IMG/VR virus record: IMGVR_UViG_3300037493_001343
Span: 1-61,581 of that record
Strand: one strand, 5' to 3'
Source: a virus
DNA: 61,581 nucleotides
The notes beneath the pieces are model-generated. The model was not told where the DNA came from. It saw only the letters and a list, made by a program, of their open reading frames with translations, and did no database searches. Position numbers and translations under genes: made by a program. This document shows, one piece after another, positions 8,311 to 16,964 of the stretch (position 1 is its first letter; each line of letters begins with the position of its first letter).

Positions 8311-9453
8311 TTAACCACCGAATGGTTTACCATCGATAGCTTTTATCACGAATCCAGAACCTCTTGATGGAGTTTGAACAACATCCTCCGCCTTAGTGTT
8401 TTTAAGCTCATTAAATAATCTTTTCTCTCCTAGGGATTTACCATAATTGATTAAAGACTTTTCTACAGCAGTTGGGTTGTTTGCATATGTCCAAGCTTTC
8501 ATCCATTTCTTCATATCCAATTGACCGTCTTGGCCAACGAATTTTTGAAAGAATTTGTTTTGGTCTAATGTTTCACCCAAGAAGTCAGCGTTTTTGTCTA
8601 CTTCAAAATTCATTCTGTTCTCACCGTCTCCAAATTCTACAAGCCTGCTCGTCTCGAATTGCTTGAAGTCTGGTAGTGAAGTTAAATGATTCTTGAAGCT
8701 TTCTACTTGTTGCTGAATTGCCTCCTGTTGAGCTTTCAACTGTGCTTCAAATTTTGACGCTTCGTTTTCAAAAGATTTAGGTTTGTATTGAGCTTGTTCG
8801 GCTTTTAATCCCTCTCGGATTTTGTCTGCCTCTAGCTTCATCATCAAACGTGCAACTTTATCATCGTCTTCGTCACCTGTTATTCCATACTCTTTCTGTA
8901 GAGTCTTCTGTAATATCAGATTCTTTTCTTCCTCACCTAAACTTGGATACTTAGAATCGATCTGAGTTTTAATGATCTCTTCGTCTGTATACAAGTCATA
9001 GTTTGTATTCGTCTTAATTAAGAACTCGTCAAGCTGGTTAGTTTTATAAGCATCGATTAATTGCTTTGCATAATCGTCTTCTTGTAAACCTAATTTTTCC
9101 CAAGGGTCAAAAACAATTGGTTCTTGAGTAGCTTGTTCTTGTGAAGATACTACGCTTTCTGTTGTATCTTCTGCTCTATAAACTGGAACTTCAGGTGTTT
9201 CAGCCATTGCATTTTCTGCAACAGTTGAAGTTTCTTCTACCTTTGTTTCAGTAGGTGCTTCCTCAAATTGATTTATAGGTTGGTTGTATTGAACCCCTGC
9301 ACTTGAGTGCTCACCTTTTATTATCCATTTTCCTTCTCCTGCAAATGGATTCTCTTGTGGAGCTTCCGCTTGTGGAGCTTGTGCTTCTGCAACTGGAGCA
9401 GTTTGTTCAACTACTTGTTCAGCTACTTGTGCTGTTTCTTGTGTGTTTTCCAT
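8311..9453 (-). CDS. Putative scaffolding protein (380 aa)
   Basis: Highly acidic, Gln/Glu/Ala-rich N-terminus (about 1-120, probably disordered), a charged helical and coiled-coil middle (about 200-250, EAQLKAQQEAIQQQVESFK) and a short basic tail. This composition and the slot between portal and major capsid genes are typical of capsid scaffolds. Its leader carries the late promoter motif and the ACACA-type leader. No protease motif seen. Confidence 0.75.
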   Translation of the reverse strand: MENTQETAQVAEQVVEQTAPVAEAQAPQAEAPQENPFAGEGKWIIKGEHSSAGVQYNQPINQFEEAPTETKVEETSTVAENAMAETPEVPVYRAEDTTESVVSSQEQATQEPIVFDPWEKLGLQEDDYAKQLIDAYKTNQLDEFLIKTNTNYDLYTDEEIIKTQIDSKYPSLGEEEKNLILQKTLQKEYGITGDEDDDKVARLMMKLEADKIREGLKAEQAQYKPKSFENEASKFEAQLKAQQEAIQQQVESFKNHLTSLPDFKQFETSRLVEFGDGENRMNFEVDKNADFLGETLDQNKFFQKFVGQDGQLDMKKWMKAWTYANNPTAVEKSLINYGKSLGEKRLFNELKNTKAEDVVQTPSRGSGFVIKAIDGKPFGG

Positions 9454-9475
9454 TTGTGTCTGTGTTTATGTTATG

Positions 9476-9487
9476 AATATATTACGC
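9476..9487 (-). promoter_or_regulatory. Late promoter-like motif upstream of scaffold/capsid genes
   Basis: Minus-strand GCGTAATATATT, two differences from the consensus, 34 bases before the ATG at 9453. It overlaps the portal stop codon and could boost scaffold and capsid expression. Confidence 0.55.
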
Positions 9488-12115
9488 ACCTTGTTGATTC
9501 TGAAACGCTAACATATCTTGCATTTGCTGTTGTTCCTCACTCATTTGCGCTCCTTGTTCTTCTTGTGCACCTGCCATTTCCTCTTGCATACCTTGTTCTT
9601 CTTGCATTGGATTAGCAGCATTCATTTGCTCGTTCATTCCCTGTTGCATCATATCTGCACCTTGAGCAGCTGGCTGTTGTTTAGAAGCTGAACCCAAGAA
9701 AGAGAAACCGCTTGGCTCTTGAATAGGTAATGGTTGACCACCTGCAGTCTCTGGAGCAACTCTAGATTCTAATTCTGCTGGAACATCAATCTCACCCATC
9801 TCTTCCATCCTGTCGTCTTGCAACAATTTAGTTTTATTATCTCTAATATTAGCAGCATCTCTTTCTTTTGCTTGAACAAATGAAGACTCAACTCTACCAG
9901 TTGCAGAAATTCTTTCTCTTTCTAAATCAAACTGACCACGTAATTCAATTAGTCTACCTTCCATCTCAGCCTTAACCTTTTCAAGTTCTGACTTCATTTG
10001 ATATTCCATTTGCATTGTTTGTTGCTTAGCTTGCTCGGCAACCATAGCAGATTGTTGTTGGATCTGACCATTCATTTGCTGAGCTTCCATAGCCTCTCTC
10101 TGCTTCTTCTCTCCATTCTTCTTAACTTTATAAGCCAAGAATAACTCTGCTTGTTTAATGTTCTGGATGTTATTTAAACGGATAACATCATCAATATTAA
10201 TTTGACCAGATTGTAAAGCAACTTTAACTAATTCATCTAACTTGGCTTTTTCTTCTGCCGTAGGTTTATCTACAATAGAAATGCCATATGTATACTTAGA
10301 AATTTCTTGAGATCGTTTTAATAATTCTACAGTTCCTAAACCTAATGAATTATCGTATGCTTCTCCTCCACCTCTTTTAATAACATCTTGTACACGAATA
10401 ACAACTGCTTCAGATAACGATTGAGCAAGTGATCTATCTGCATAACTAATATCGCTTAACGCATTGTTAGTTCCAGATGCAGCTAATTGAGCAACCGTAG
10501 TTAAGAACTTAGGATTAGGAGTTGATCCATCTGTAAGTTCATTTAAACCTAGAGTCTGACGAATCATATCTAAGTTGTTGTTGATCATATTCCAATACTC
10601 ACCAATAGCATTACCTACACCACCTTCTAATTGGTTAATAGCTGGAGGAACAGGCTTTCCGTCTGCTGCTACTGAACGACTAACCAACACACCTCTTTGT
10701 AAATATAAATCAATAATATCAGATGGACTCATTGCTTTACCGCCACCAGACAAACTGATTTCTTCTAATGCTGCAAGGTTAATATTAAAACCACGTGGAA
10801 CAGCAGTATTTAATTCGTGTTGTAATCTGTAATATGCTAATTGAATAGAGTCAGCATAAGGAATAATTGCTTCCATACGGCTGAACGTCTTCATATCAAA
10901 AAAGTCAACTGGAGCGATATGGAAACTAGATTTAGCACGAGCTATGTTAATAGGATCACGCTTAATGTTCCATTGCTTACCGTAGTCAAAACAAATGTTT
11001 GTACCTACAATCCATTTAACTCTATATACACCTACAACTTGTTTTCTTTTAAACTTTTGTTTCTTATTATTAGTATCTTCAAATCCTGCTCTTCCAAATA
11101 TAGTATTACCTCTTCTGTCAACTCTTTCTTCTCTAACTAAATCGTCAGTAGATAGAATCTCAAGATCTAATACTTGAACCTTTCCTTTATTCCAAAAGTC
11201 ATTATATGTTCCATAGTATGCATTACCTACTGGCATATTACCACGCCATTGATTAGCGTTAGCATATTTGTAAATAAACTCAACATCTTCTTTAGTTAAT
11301 TCGCCATTACTCATTTGAATTAATTGAGCAACAGGAACCTCTAATACTTCACCTGCATATCTTAAATCTCTAAAGTCAGGGTATGTACAGAAGTTAGAAA
11401 GAAAACGTCTAGGGTCTACCCTTCTAAATCCAACCAATCCGTCTTGTTCGTAATCTTTAAATATAGCAACACCATAGTCAAAATGGTCTTGTAATTGTTG
11501 TCTGCGTTGTCCTTCGTAATCATTCTGATCAAACACTAACTCAACTACTAACTCAGCTTCCATAGATGTTTTATGACGCATACCTAATTCGGCAACTTCA
11601 ATTCCATCTAAATCATCTGGCTCTCCAGGGTTTGCCATAAGCGCTGGGCTTTCTGCAAGATCTGGTCTTCCTTGTTTTTTAAATTCTTCTCTTAGGATAG
11701 TTTTAGCTTTCATTTCAGCTACAAGCTTATCCTTTTCAGATTGAGCAAAAGGATCCACAGGATCTATTTGAATATCATAGTTTTGTTTCTCTAATAATCC
11801 TAAAGCAGTTCTTCTGAACTTAGGTATAATAGGCAATACAGACCAGTCAACAACAAGGTTATTGTTATTTGGATCTTGGTCTGGAGTTAATACTCTTTTG
11901 TATCTTTCTATAGATTGACGGCCTTGAGCGTATGTTTTAATCCACTCATATTTATCCCTAGATCTATAACCAATTGAACCGAATGGTGTATCTCCGTAAG
12001 AGTTAAATGCTGCTTGCGCAAATTGCATTAACCATTCTTTGCCTTCTTTTTCCTTTGGCGAAACGTCTTCGTTAGGGAATAAGGATCTTGCATTACTAAT
12101 TATTTCTGCTGACAT
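9482..12115 (-). CDS. Portal protein
   Basis: 877 residues, soluble, long central portal body followed by a very Gln/Glu-rich C-terminal tail (about 680-877) with a coiled-coil section. The segment around RQTLGLNELTDGSTPNPK resembles the portal core of crAss-like phages. It forms the dodecameric ring through which TerL pumps DNA. It directly follows terL, the standard order, and begins 33 bases after a late motif. The Met/Gln-rich tail is long and may reach into the head interior. Confidence 0.88.
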   Translation of the reverse strand: MSAEIISNARSLFPNEDVSPKEKEGKEWLMQFAQAAFNSYGDTPFGSIGYRSRDKYEWIKTYAQGRQSIERYKRVLTPDQDPNNNNLVVDWSVLPIIPKFRRTALGLLEKQNYDIQIDPVDPFAQSEKDKLVAEMKAKTILREEFKKQGRPDLAESPALMANPGEPDDLDGIEVAELGMRHKTSMEAELVVELVFDQNDYEGQRRQQLQDHFDYGVAIFKDYEQDGLVGFRRVDPRRFLSNFCTYPDFRDLRYAGEVLEVPVAQLIQMSNGELTKEDVEFIYKYANANQWRGNMPVGNAYYGTYNDFWNKGKVQVLDLEILSTDDLVREERVDRRGNTIFGRAGFEDTNNKKQKFKRKQVVGVYRVKWIVGTNICFDYGKQWNIKRDPINIARAKSSFHIAPVDFFDMKTFSRMEAIIPYADSIQLAYYRLQHELNTAVPRGFNINLAALEEISLSGGGKAMSPSDIIDLYLQRGVLVSRSVAADGKPVPPAINQLEGGVGNAIGEYWNMINNNLDMIRQTLGLNELTDGSTPNPKFLTTVAQLAASGTNNALSDISYADRSLAQSLSEAVVIRVQDVIKRGGGEAYDNSLGLGTVELLKRSQEISKYTYGISIVDKPTAEEKAKLDELVKVALQSGQINIDDVIRLNNIQNIKQAELFLAYKVKKNGEKKQREAMEAQQMNGQIQQQSAMVAEQAKQQTMQMEYQMKSELEKVKAEMEGRLIELRGQFDLERERISATGRVESSFVQAKERDAANIRDNKTKLLQDDRMEEMGEIDVPAELESRVAPETAGGQPLPIQEPSGFSFLGSASKQQPAAQGADMMQQGMNEQMNAANPMQEEQGMQEEMAGAQEEQGAQMSEEQQQMQDMLAFQNQQGA

Positions 12116-12136
12116 CTCGTCTATTTAATAGTTGTT

Positions 12137-12148
12137 TAGATAATACGC
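12137..12148 (-). promoter_or_regulatory. Late promoter motif upstream of portal gene
   Basis: Minus-strand GCGTATTATCTA, one mismatch, 33 bases before the portal ATG, positioned at the end of terL. Confidence 0.7.
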
Positions 12149-12149
12149 T

Positions 12150-14192
12150 TTAAAAACCGAACTTTTTGCCCAAAATATTGCTAGAACTCTTTCCCCTCAA
12201 GAAAGGTAGAACATTTAAAACGTCTATATCTTCCTTGTTTCCAACCTTTGGATTGTACTTATGGTTATTAATTAACATAAGTGCATAGCCTGCTGCCATA
12301 GCGCTATCCGACTTAGTAGTATCACCTGGGTCAAACTGTAGCCACTCCTCTATAAGTCCTTCATACCAAACATTGTTTATGTGGTCGTTTATGTACTGGT
12401 CCGTCAACTCAGCCATATAAGTTGTTGTCTTAAGCGTAGCTGATAGGCCCCTAGTTGTTTTGTCAGGAGGCATAAAGCAGAAATCTGCACAGCCTTTCTC
12501 CTCTAGGTAATAAATGATACCTGGTTTATTGTTCTCTATAAGCGCATTACAGCCGTAAAAGCACAAAGCCATACGTACATCCTCATAAAAGGTTTCAGGA
12601 GAATCTGGACGATTACAATAGTAAAGAACAGGACTCATATCGTACTCTGTAGGAGACAATGGATTAGACTTTTTAAATATAACCATAGCCCCATTAGAAG
12701 CTCTTGACTCGTGAGACTTACTTACCGTCTGGTGAGAGAATGGATCGACTCCAGCTGCATACATAGAACTATTCGTTGGCTTAATTACGCTTCCTTTCTT
12801 TTCAAATGCATTTGGCTTAGCTGGCATCTCCGCAATCAAGAATCTTCCGTTCACACTTTCTTTAAACTCAATCTCCGTATCTCTAACCCCATCTTTCCAT
12901 TGGAAGTTACCTTTCTTTAATCTTGACCTACTCCACTTTAGTATATCCAATCTGTCATTCAACAAAATGGGATTATACACGCAAACAGAACTATCAGATT
13001 GAAATGCTTCTTTCTCGTCCAATGGTTCCTTTCTTTTTGCAGAAGATAAAGCTCTAGGGTCTTCTTTTAAAGACTCCCTTTCTTCCAATATCTCTGCCCT
13101 TGCTAATTCTTTATTAGCCACACCATAGCGTGGATGGAGGTGTCTTGTTTCGTCTGCCGCAACAAAGAATCTAGCCAATCCACTCGCAGTCCTTTTGCCT
13201 TTCTTTTCGTATTGATTAGAGTTCTTCCATAGGTCTAACATCTGACTACCGCCAGCTTCCATCTCCTCTACAGTTGTAGTATGGAAAGACTTTCCGATTA
13301 TCTTACCTTGGTCATCAAGCAAACAATACTTAACGACATTCCATCTGTCTCTAATGTCTAATAGCGTTACCTTACCGATCTCATCGTGTAGATAATATCC
13401 TAGTTTCTGTCCGTCATAAGCAGTAACACCAGAAGACCTGAAGTCAATTCCTGACATCAATTCTTCCTCATCTAACTCTAGTTTACCAGTAGAGAACTTA
13501 AGTCCTGTAGCTGGAACCTTTCCTGTTAATGGAACATCCGACAATGGCCTAAAAAAAGATGGTAGCTTTCTGTAAGCATTAATAACAGTTTTTCTAAATA
13601 ATATTTTTGCATCCTCATCCGTTTTAGATTGGATACCTGCCCAGAAGTTCTCTGACCTTGATGCGGCCTCTAACGCAATACATCCTGCAGTAAATGACTT
13701 ACCAGATCTACGTTTAGTTACATATACAATACCAAAGCTTTCTGGATCTTCTACATTGTAATCCCAAAAGTAAAACAATTCCCTATCCTTATCTCTATAT
13801 CTAGGAAGACCAACGTCCATATGATAGCAAGACAAATAATACCAATGCACACCTGTAATATATACAGGCTCTCCGTTATTACTAAACCAATGTCCACTTA
13901 GTCTTCTAATCCAACAATATCTTTTAAAGTCCTCTAACTCTGGATGGATATATTCAGGGTCTTTCTTTTGTTTAATCTTTTCTTCTTGTTCCCACTTATG
14001 GTATTCTTGAAATCTAGGATCTGGCTCCCAATAGCATAGCTCCATTTTTGTAGATCTGCGCTCAATACCAAAGTATTCCCACTTAGAAGTGAAAGGATTA
14101 TACAACCATCCCTTTGCAGGAACATTGCATTTTAATCCAGCTACTTCCATTTCTGTAGATACCCAGCTTTGTTGCTTTATTGGTTTAAACAT
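12150..14192 (-). CDS. terL: Terminase large subunit
   Basis: 680-residue packaging motor. The N-terminal ATPase has a Walker A variant KRRSGKS (about 160-166) and Walker B with catalytic Glu in LHDE (about 268-271). The C-terminal RNase H-like nuclease begins with an acidic residue in AAGVDPFS (D483). The overall look is that of terminases of crAss-like phages. It translocates DNA through the portal and cuts concatemers. Its ATG overlaps the end of the upstream small gene by 8 bases, so translation is coupled. Confidence 0.95.
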   Translation of the reverse strand: MFKPIKQQSWVSTEMEVAGLKCNVPAKGWLYNPFTSKWEYFGIERRSTKMELCYWEPDPRFQEYHKWEQEEKIKQKKDPEYIHPELEDFKRYCWIRRLSGHWFSNNGEPVYITGVHWYYLSCYHMDVGLPRYRDKDRELFYFWDYNVEDPESFGIVYVTKRRSGKSFTAGCIALEAASRSENFWAGIQSKTDEDAKILFRKTVINAYRKLPSFFRPLSDVPLTGKVPATGLKFSTGKLELDEEELMSGIDFRSSGVTAYDGQKLGYYLHDEIGKVTLLDIRDRWNVVKYCLLDDQGKIIGKSFHTTTVEEMEAGGSQMLDLWKNSNQYEKKGKRTASGLARFFVAADETRHLHPRYGVANKELARAEILEERESLKEDPRALSSAKRKEPLDEKEAFQSDSSVCVYNPILLNDRLDILKWSRSRLKKGNFQWKDGVRDTEIEFKESVNGRFLIAEMPAKPNAFEKKGSVIKPTNSSMYAAGVDPFSHQTVSKSHESRASNGAMVIFKKSNPLSPTEYDMSPVLYYCNRPDSPETFYEDVRMALCFYGCNALIENNKPGIIYYLEEKGCADFCFMPPDKTTRGLSATLKTTTYMAELTDQYINDHINNVWYEGLIEEWLQFDPGDTTKSDSAMAAGYALMLINNHKYNPKVGNKEDIDVLNVLPFLRGKSSSNILGKKFGF

Positions 14193-14760
14193 TTTTCTTT
14201 GTTATTTTAGACATAGCCTCTGGAGTAAACATAGTTTTTCTATTATGTTCCTCAATTAAGTCCTGATCGTTAGAGAATAGCTTACCATATAACTCATCAA
14301 TAGAGTTACTCATATCAGCCATCTGATTAAGCATCTTGTTCTTTATCTCTACGGCTTTTAATATATCAATTTCTTTTCCATTCTCGGCATCCTCAATACG
14401 CTTTGCTACACGCTCTGCATACTCTGTAAATGTAGACTCTAAGCTACATATCAAAGTCCAAGTTCTAGACTTAACTACCTTAGTTAAAAAAGAAACGGCA
14501 AGCTCGTAACTAGGATCTTTTGTTGTCTCAGTTTCAAGTCTTGCCCATTCTTTTCTTTTATTTATGTCTGAGAAGTCTCTTACGGCAGGGGAATTAAAGT
14601 CATAAACCCAAGAGAGAAATGCTATCTGCTGTGTTATGTGTTTGGTGTCTGTGTTTCCAATAACTTCTTTGAGCCTTGGGTATTCAGATAGCACATCTCC
14701 GCAATATGGATTGATAATCATTTTGGCTACCTGTGGTTGTGCGTATTTACTCGTAGCCAT
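14185..14760 (-). CDS. Putative terminase small subunit (191 aa)
   Basis: Mostly helical 191-residue protein just upstream of terL, overlapping it by 8 bases. The charged helices at about 105-170 could mediate oligomerisation. No helix-turn-helix is obvious, so the DNA-recognition assignment comes from position and size only. Confidence 0.55.
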   Translation of the reverse strand: MATSKYAQPQVAKMIINPYCGDVLSEYPRLKEVIGNTDTKHITQQIAFLSWVYDFNSPAVRDFSDINKRKEWARLETETTKDPSYELAVSFLTKVVKSRTWTLICSLESTFTEYAERVAKRIEDAENGKEIDILKAVEIKNKMLNQMADMSNSIDELYGKLFSNDQDLIEEHNRKTMFTPEAMSKITKKNV

Positions 14761-15340
14761 AAATCCTATCTTTCTTTAGTATTACAAATTCTGTGCCATC
14801 TTTAAATGTATACACAGATCGGTACATTTCATCAAATAAAACTGTACTGTTGACAGGAGCATCTATATCTCCTGACAAAAACGTACACTTTCCTTGTTTG
14901 TACTTTGTAGTAATTGTATCTGGTATTATTATTAAACTTGACTTTATTTCATTCTCTGGGATAGCCTTAAGTAAAAGCCAATCGCCCACTGCTTGCCACT
15001 CTCCATCAACTTTACGAGCCATAACAAAGCCCTCGTCACAAAGCCACACAAGCTTGTCATCAATGTTGAAAACACGATTAAATTTACGGTCCCCATTATC
15101 ATCAACAAAGTAATCAGCAGCCATATGGTAGCTAATAGCAATTTCATCATCTTGATTTACATTTAGTTTGCACCTTCCACCTATAGAGTACACTCTTGCG
15201 TTAACTTGGGCGTGCTGCTCAGGTTCAAATGAAGGATCAATAAATAAGGTAACACCGTTATCTGTAGTAACGGTTGATTGCAAAATTTCTGGTATCTCAA
15301 CAAATAGTTGACTACCAGGAGGCATAGATCTTTTATTCAT
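14747..15340 (-). CDS. Tandem GroES-like co-chaperonin protein
   Basis: 197 residues that read as two successive GroES-type beta barrels. The second (about 118-197) runs DWLLLKAIPE, an IIIPDT strand, a KQGKCTFLSG turn, VNSTVLFDE, and ends VILKKDRIYGYE, in step with GroES. The first (about 10-112) follows the same order with insertions, including an IDDKLVWLCDEGFVMARK end strand. GroES proteins cap GroEL; phage versions (T4 Gp31, crAss-like phages) help fold the capsid protein with host GroEL. First gene behind a late-like promoter and upstream of the packaging genes. Assignment is by pattern. Confidence 0.6.
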   Translation of the reverse strand: MNKRSMPPGSQLFVEIPEILQSTVTTDNGVTLFIDPSFEPEQHAQVNARVYSIGGRCKLNVNQDDEIAISYHMAADYFVDDNGDRKFNRVFNIDDKLVWLCDEGFVMARKVDGEWQAVGDWLLLKAIPENEIKSSLIIIPDTITTKYKQGKCTFLSGDIDAPVNSTVLFDEMYRSVYTFKDGTEFVILKKDRIYGYE

Positions 15341-15355
15341 TGTGTGTTTGTGTTT

Positions 15356-15367
15356 TGTGTTATACGC
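15356..15367 (-). promoter_or_regulatory. Degenerate late promoter-like motif upstream of GroES-like gene
   Basis: Minus-strand GCGTATAACACA, matching in GCGTATTA-like core only, 27 bases before the ATG at 15340. It is followed by the ACACAAACACACAATG-type leader. Confidence 0.45.
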
Positions 15368-15399
15368 AAAGATACGGAATTATCCGCAACTTATACTAT

Positions 15400-15525
15400 T
15401 TATTTTCTGCCTTGACCTCTATATGCTTTTGGTCTAGGCGTGTGTTTATTGTAAGACTTTTTAGCCTTTCCTTTCTTTCTTGGTCCAAACGTAACCTTGC
15501 TTGGATTAGATACTTGCTTTGCCAT
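15400..15525 (-). CDS. Small basic protein (41 aa)
   Basis: 41 residues, strongly basic (KVTFGPRKKGKAKKSYNKH and a terminal GQGRK). Similar KVTFG...KKGKAKK...RGQGR mini-proteins are common in Bacteroidota phages, probably as nucleic-acid-binding virion components. The 3' part of the neighbouring gene overlaps its start by 20 bases. Function unknown. Confidence 0.65.
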   Translation of the reverse strand: MAKQVSNPSKVTFGPRKKGKAKKSYNKHTPRPKAYRGQGRK

Positions 15526-15721
15526 TGTTAAATCTTAATGTATTATTTGTAGTAATTTTAATGTCATTTGAATCGTAATGACGAACTCTTCCATCGTCCT
15601 TATTGGCCACAACCCATACCGTATTTTGATGTATCCCATAGTCTATAATTAATATTGCTACACCTTCTCCGTGGGGAGTATCAACCCATATTGTAGATTG
15701 AAACTCGTGGATCGCTGTCAT
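15506..15721 (-). CDS. Conserved phage protein of unknown function (71 aa)
   Basis: The ATG at 15719-15721 is preferred over an upstream in-frame start because it lies just after the previous stop and begins a typical family start (MTAIHEFQSTIWVDTPHGEG). Beta-rich, IIDYGIHQNTVWVV core. Comparable proteins occur in many Bacteroidota phages without known function. Confidence 0.7.
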   Translation of the reverse strand: MTAIHEFQSTIWVDTPHGEGVAILIIDYGIHQNTVWVVANKDDGRVRHYDSNDIKITTNNTLRFNNGKASI

Positions 15722-15725
15722 TATC

Positions 15726-15995
15726 TCACCACTTGATTTTATTGGCCCACCAAGCAGCACTCATTTTACCCTTAGCAATATTCTTAGCGTGACGAGCTTT
15801 AAATGAAGCCTTTCTTGCTTTTTCAGAAGCAGACTTAGGATTCTTTCCAGCACCCTTAACGCCTTGTTGACCAAAACGAATAAGTTTTACCTTGTCTCCT
15901 TCCTTAGCAAGAACAGCGTGACTCTTCTTTGGATTGCCAGGAGTACGTTTAGGTTTGTTGTAACCAGCAAAAGTTTCTTTACCTTTCTTTATCAT
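15726..15995 (-). CDS. DUF5872-like basic phage protein (89 aa)
   Basis: Lys-rich protein with the recognisable pattern KETFAGYNKPKRTPG, KLIRFGQQGVKGAGKNP and KARHAKNIAKGKMSAAWWA, seen in a family shared by large phages and some giant viruses. Probably a virion-associated nucleic-acid-binding protein, but the role is unknown. ATG at 15993-15995 overlaps the upstream stop (TGATG); a GTG one codon earlier is possible. Confidence 0.8.
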   Translation of the reverse strand: MIKKGKETFAGYNKPKRTPGNPKKSHAVLAKEGDKVKLIRFGQQGVKGAGKNPKSASEKARKASFKARHAKNIAKGKMSAAWWANKIKW

Positions 15996-16150
15996 CACAT
16001 ACGTTTTTTCGCAACTTTAGACTGAACTTTTGTCTTTACTTTATTAGGAAGCTTCTTTCCTTTTGGAGTTTCTTTTTCCCAGCGTGCAGCCATCTTAGGA
16101 TCGGTTGCGTACATAAAACCTCTTTGCGATTGGCTCTTAAATGGACTCAT
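15995..16150 (-). CDS. Small basic phage protein, PFKSQSQRGFM family-like (51 aa)
   Basis: Starts MSPFKSQSQRGFMYAT and contains WEKETPKGKKLPNK, a pattern of small proteins recurrent in tailed phages (PFKSxxQRxFM...TPxxKxLP). Overlaps both neighbours by one to three bases, so it is one link of a translationally coupled chain of basic mini-proteins. Function unknown. Confidence 0.75.
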   Translation of the reverse strand: MSPFKSQSQRGFMYATDPKMAARWEKETPKGKKLPNKVKTKVQSKVAKKRM

Positions 16151-16293
16151 TATTTTTTCTTTGTTTTAGCGTTAATCTTTTTAGCTGCAGCTACTGCTTT
16201 CTTATAAGCAGGAGAACCTTTCTTTGCAGGCTTTTCTCCTCTAGCTCTTTTAGCTCTTATGTTTTCCCAAAGACCTGGTAGTTTTGCTTTCAT
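16150..16293 (-). CDS. Small basic protein (47 aa)
   Basis: MKAKLPGLWENIRAKRARGE followed by an Ala/Lys-rich helix and terminal KKK. Stop overlaps the next start (TAATG). Very basic, likely nucleic-acid-binding or virion-packaged; no known function. Confidence 0.7.
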   Translation of the reverse strand: MKAKLPGLWENIRAKRARGEKPAKKGSPAYKKAVAAAKKINAKTKKK

Positions 16294-16294
16294 A

Positions 16295-16693
16295 TTAATA
16301 TCTATCTAAAATGTATTTTCTTCTTATATATTTCGCCCTTCTCATTAAAGCGCTATCGACAGAGCTACTTATATCCTCAAATGCTTTTCTTAAACCTTCG
16401 TTATATCCAAACAATTGGTTATTAGCCGTAATAGCAATTTCCAATCTTTCTTTTAAACTATCAATTACAGCTTTATTCCCAACTTTACTAAGTAAGAAGA
16501 GACTATCGATTTTAGCTTTTTGATTATTAATTGTTTCATTGTAGTTAAAGAATTTAGTGTTAATATCATCTGCCTGACTCTTCAGTAATAATACAACCGT
16601 ATCGTTATTAATTATTTTTGTCTTTGGATACGATTGGCTTAAGCTCGAAAGGCTCACCAGCAACATCGTCACCATCACCGTTAATCTTTTCAT
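16295..16693 (-). CDS. Exported protein, outer partner of a putative second spanin pair (132 aa)
   Basis: A type I-like signal peptide (residues 1-20, MLLVSLSSLSQS, no lipobox Cys) leads a helical, coiled-coil-prone periplasmic domain with a basic C-terminus (RRAKYIRRKYILDRY). Its first 86 bases overlap the 3' end of the gene at 16608-16964 in another frame, like the overlapped Rz/Rz1 gene pair. Absence of a lipid anchor weakens the o-spanin reading. Confidence 0.6.
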   Translation of the reverse strand: MKRLTVMVTMLLVSLSSLSQSYPKTKIINNDTVVLLLKSQADDINTKFFNYNETINNQKAKIDSLFLLSKVGNKAVIDSLKERLEIAITANNQLFGYNEGLRKAFEDISSSVDSALMRRAKYIRRKYILDRY

Positions 16694-16964
16694 TTAATTT
16701 AGTATTTTCTTGTTTAAGTTCAGTTACTACTTCTTTAAAGCTATCACAAGCTTTCTCTGCCTGCTTGAGCTCACCAACACGCTTCTCAATAAATGCGCTA
16801 TTCTTTTTAACCGTTACAGTAACCATTGAATCTATATTGATAGAATGCCACCCTTTAACTGGGTGAGGCCTAATAGCTTTCTGGGCTGTTATAGAGGTTA
16901 ACATAATTAATATTAACCCAAGTATCGTTAGGATAATTACTACCCCTGCTTTATTTGGTTGCAT
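16608..16964 (-). CDS. Membrane-anchored coiled-coil protein, i-spanin-like (118 aa)
   Basis: N-terminal signal anchor at about 7-25 (GVVIILTILGLILIMLTSI) and a periplasmic helix with heptad-like charge pattern at about 55-95. This is the plan of an Rz-type inner-membrane spanin subunit. The gene overlaps the exported 132-residue gene by 86 bases and starts one base after the GIY-YIG gene ends. Confidence 0.6.
   Translation of the reverse strand: MQPNKAGVVIILTILGLILIMLTSITAQKAIRPHPVKGWHSINIDSMVTVTVKKNSAFIEKRVGELKQAEKACDSFKEVVTELKQENTKLNEKINGDGDDVAGEPFELKPIVSKDKNN

Noticed and set aside
10575-11177. Plus-strand frames antisense to the portal gene
   Set aside because: They are shadows of a strongly coding minus-strand gene, without leaders, promoters or family patterns.
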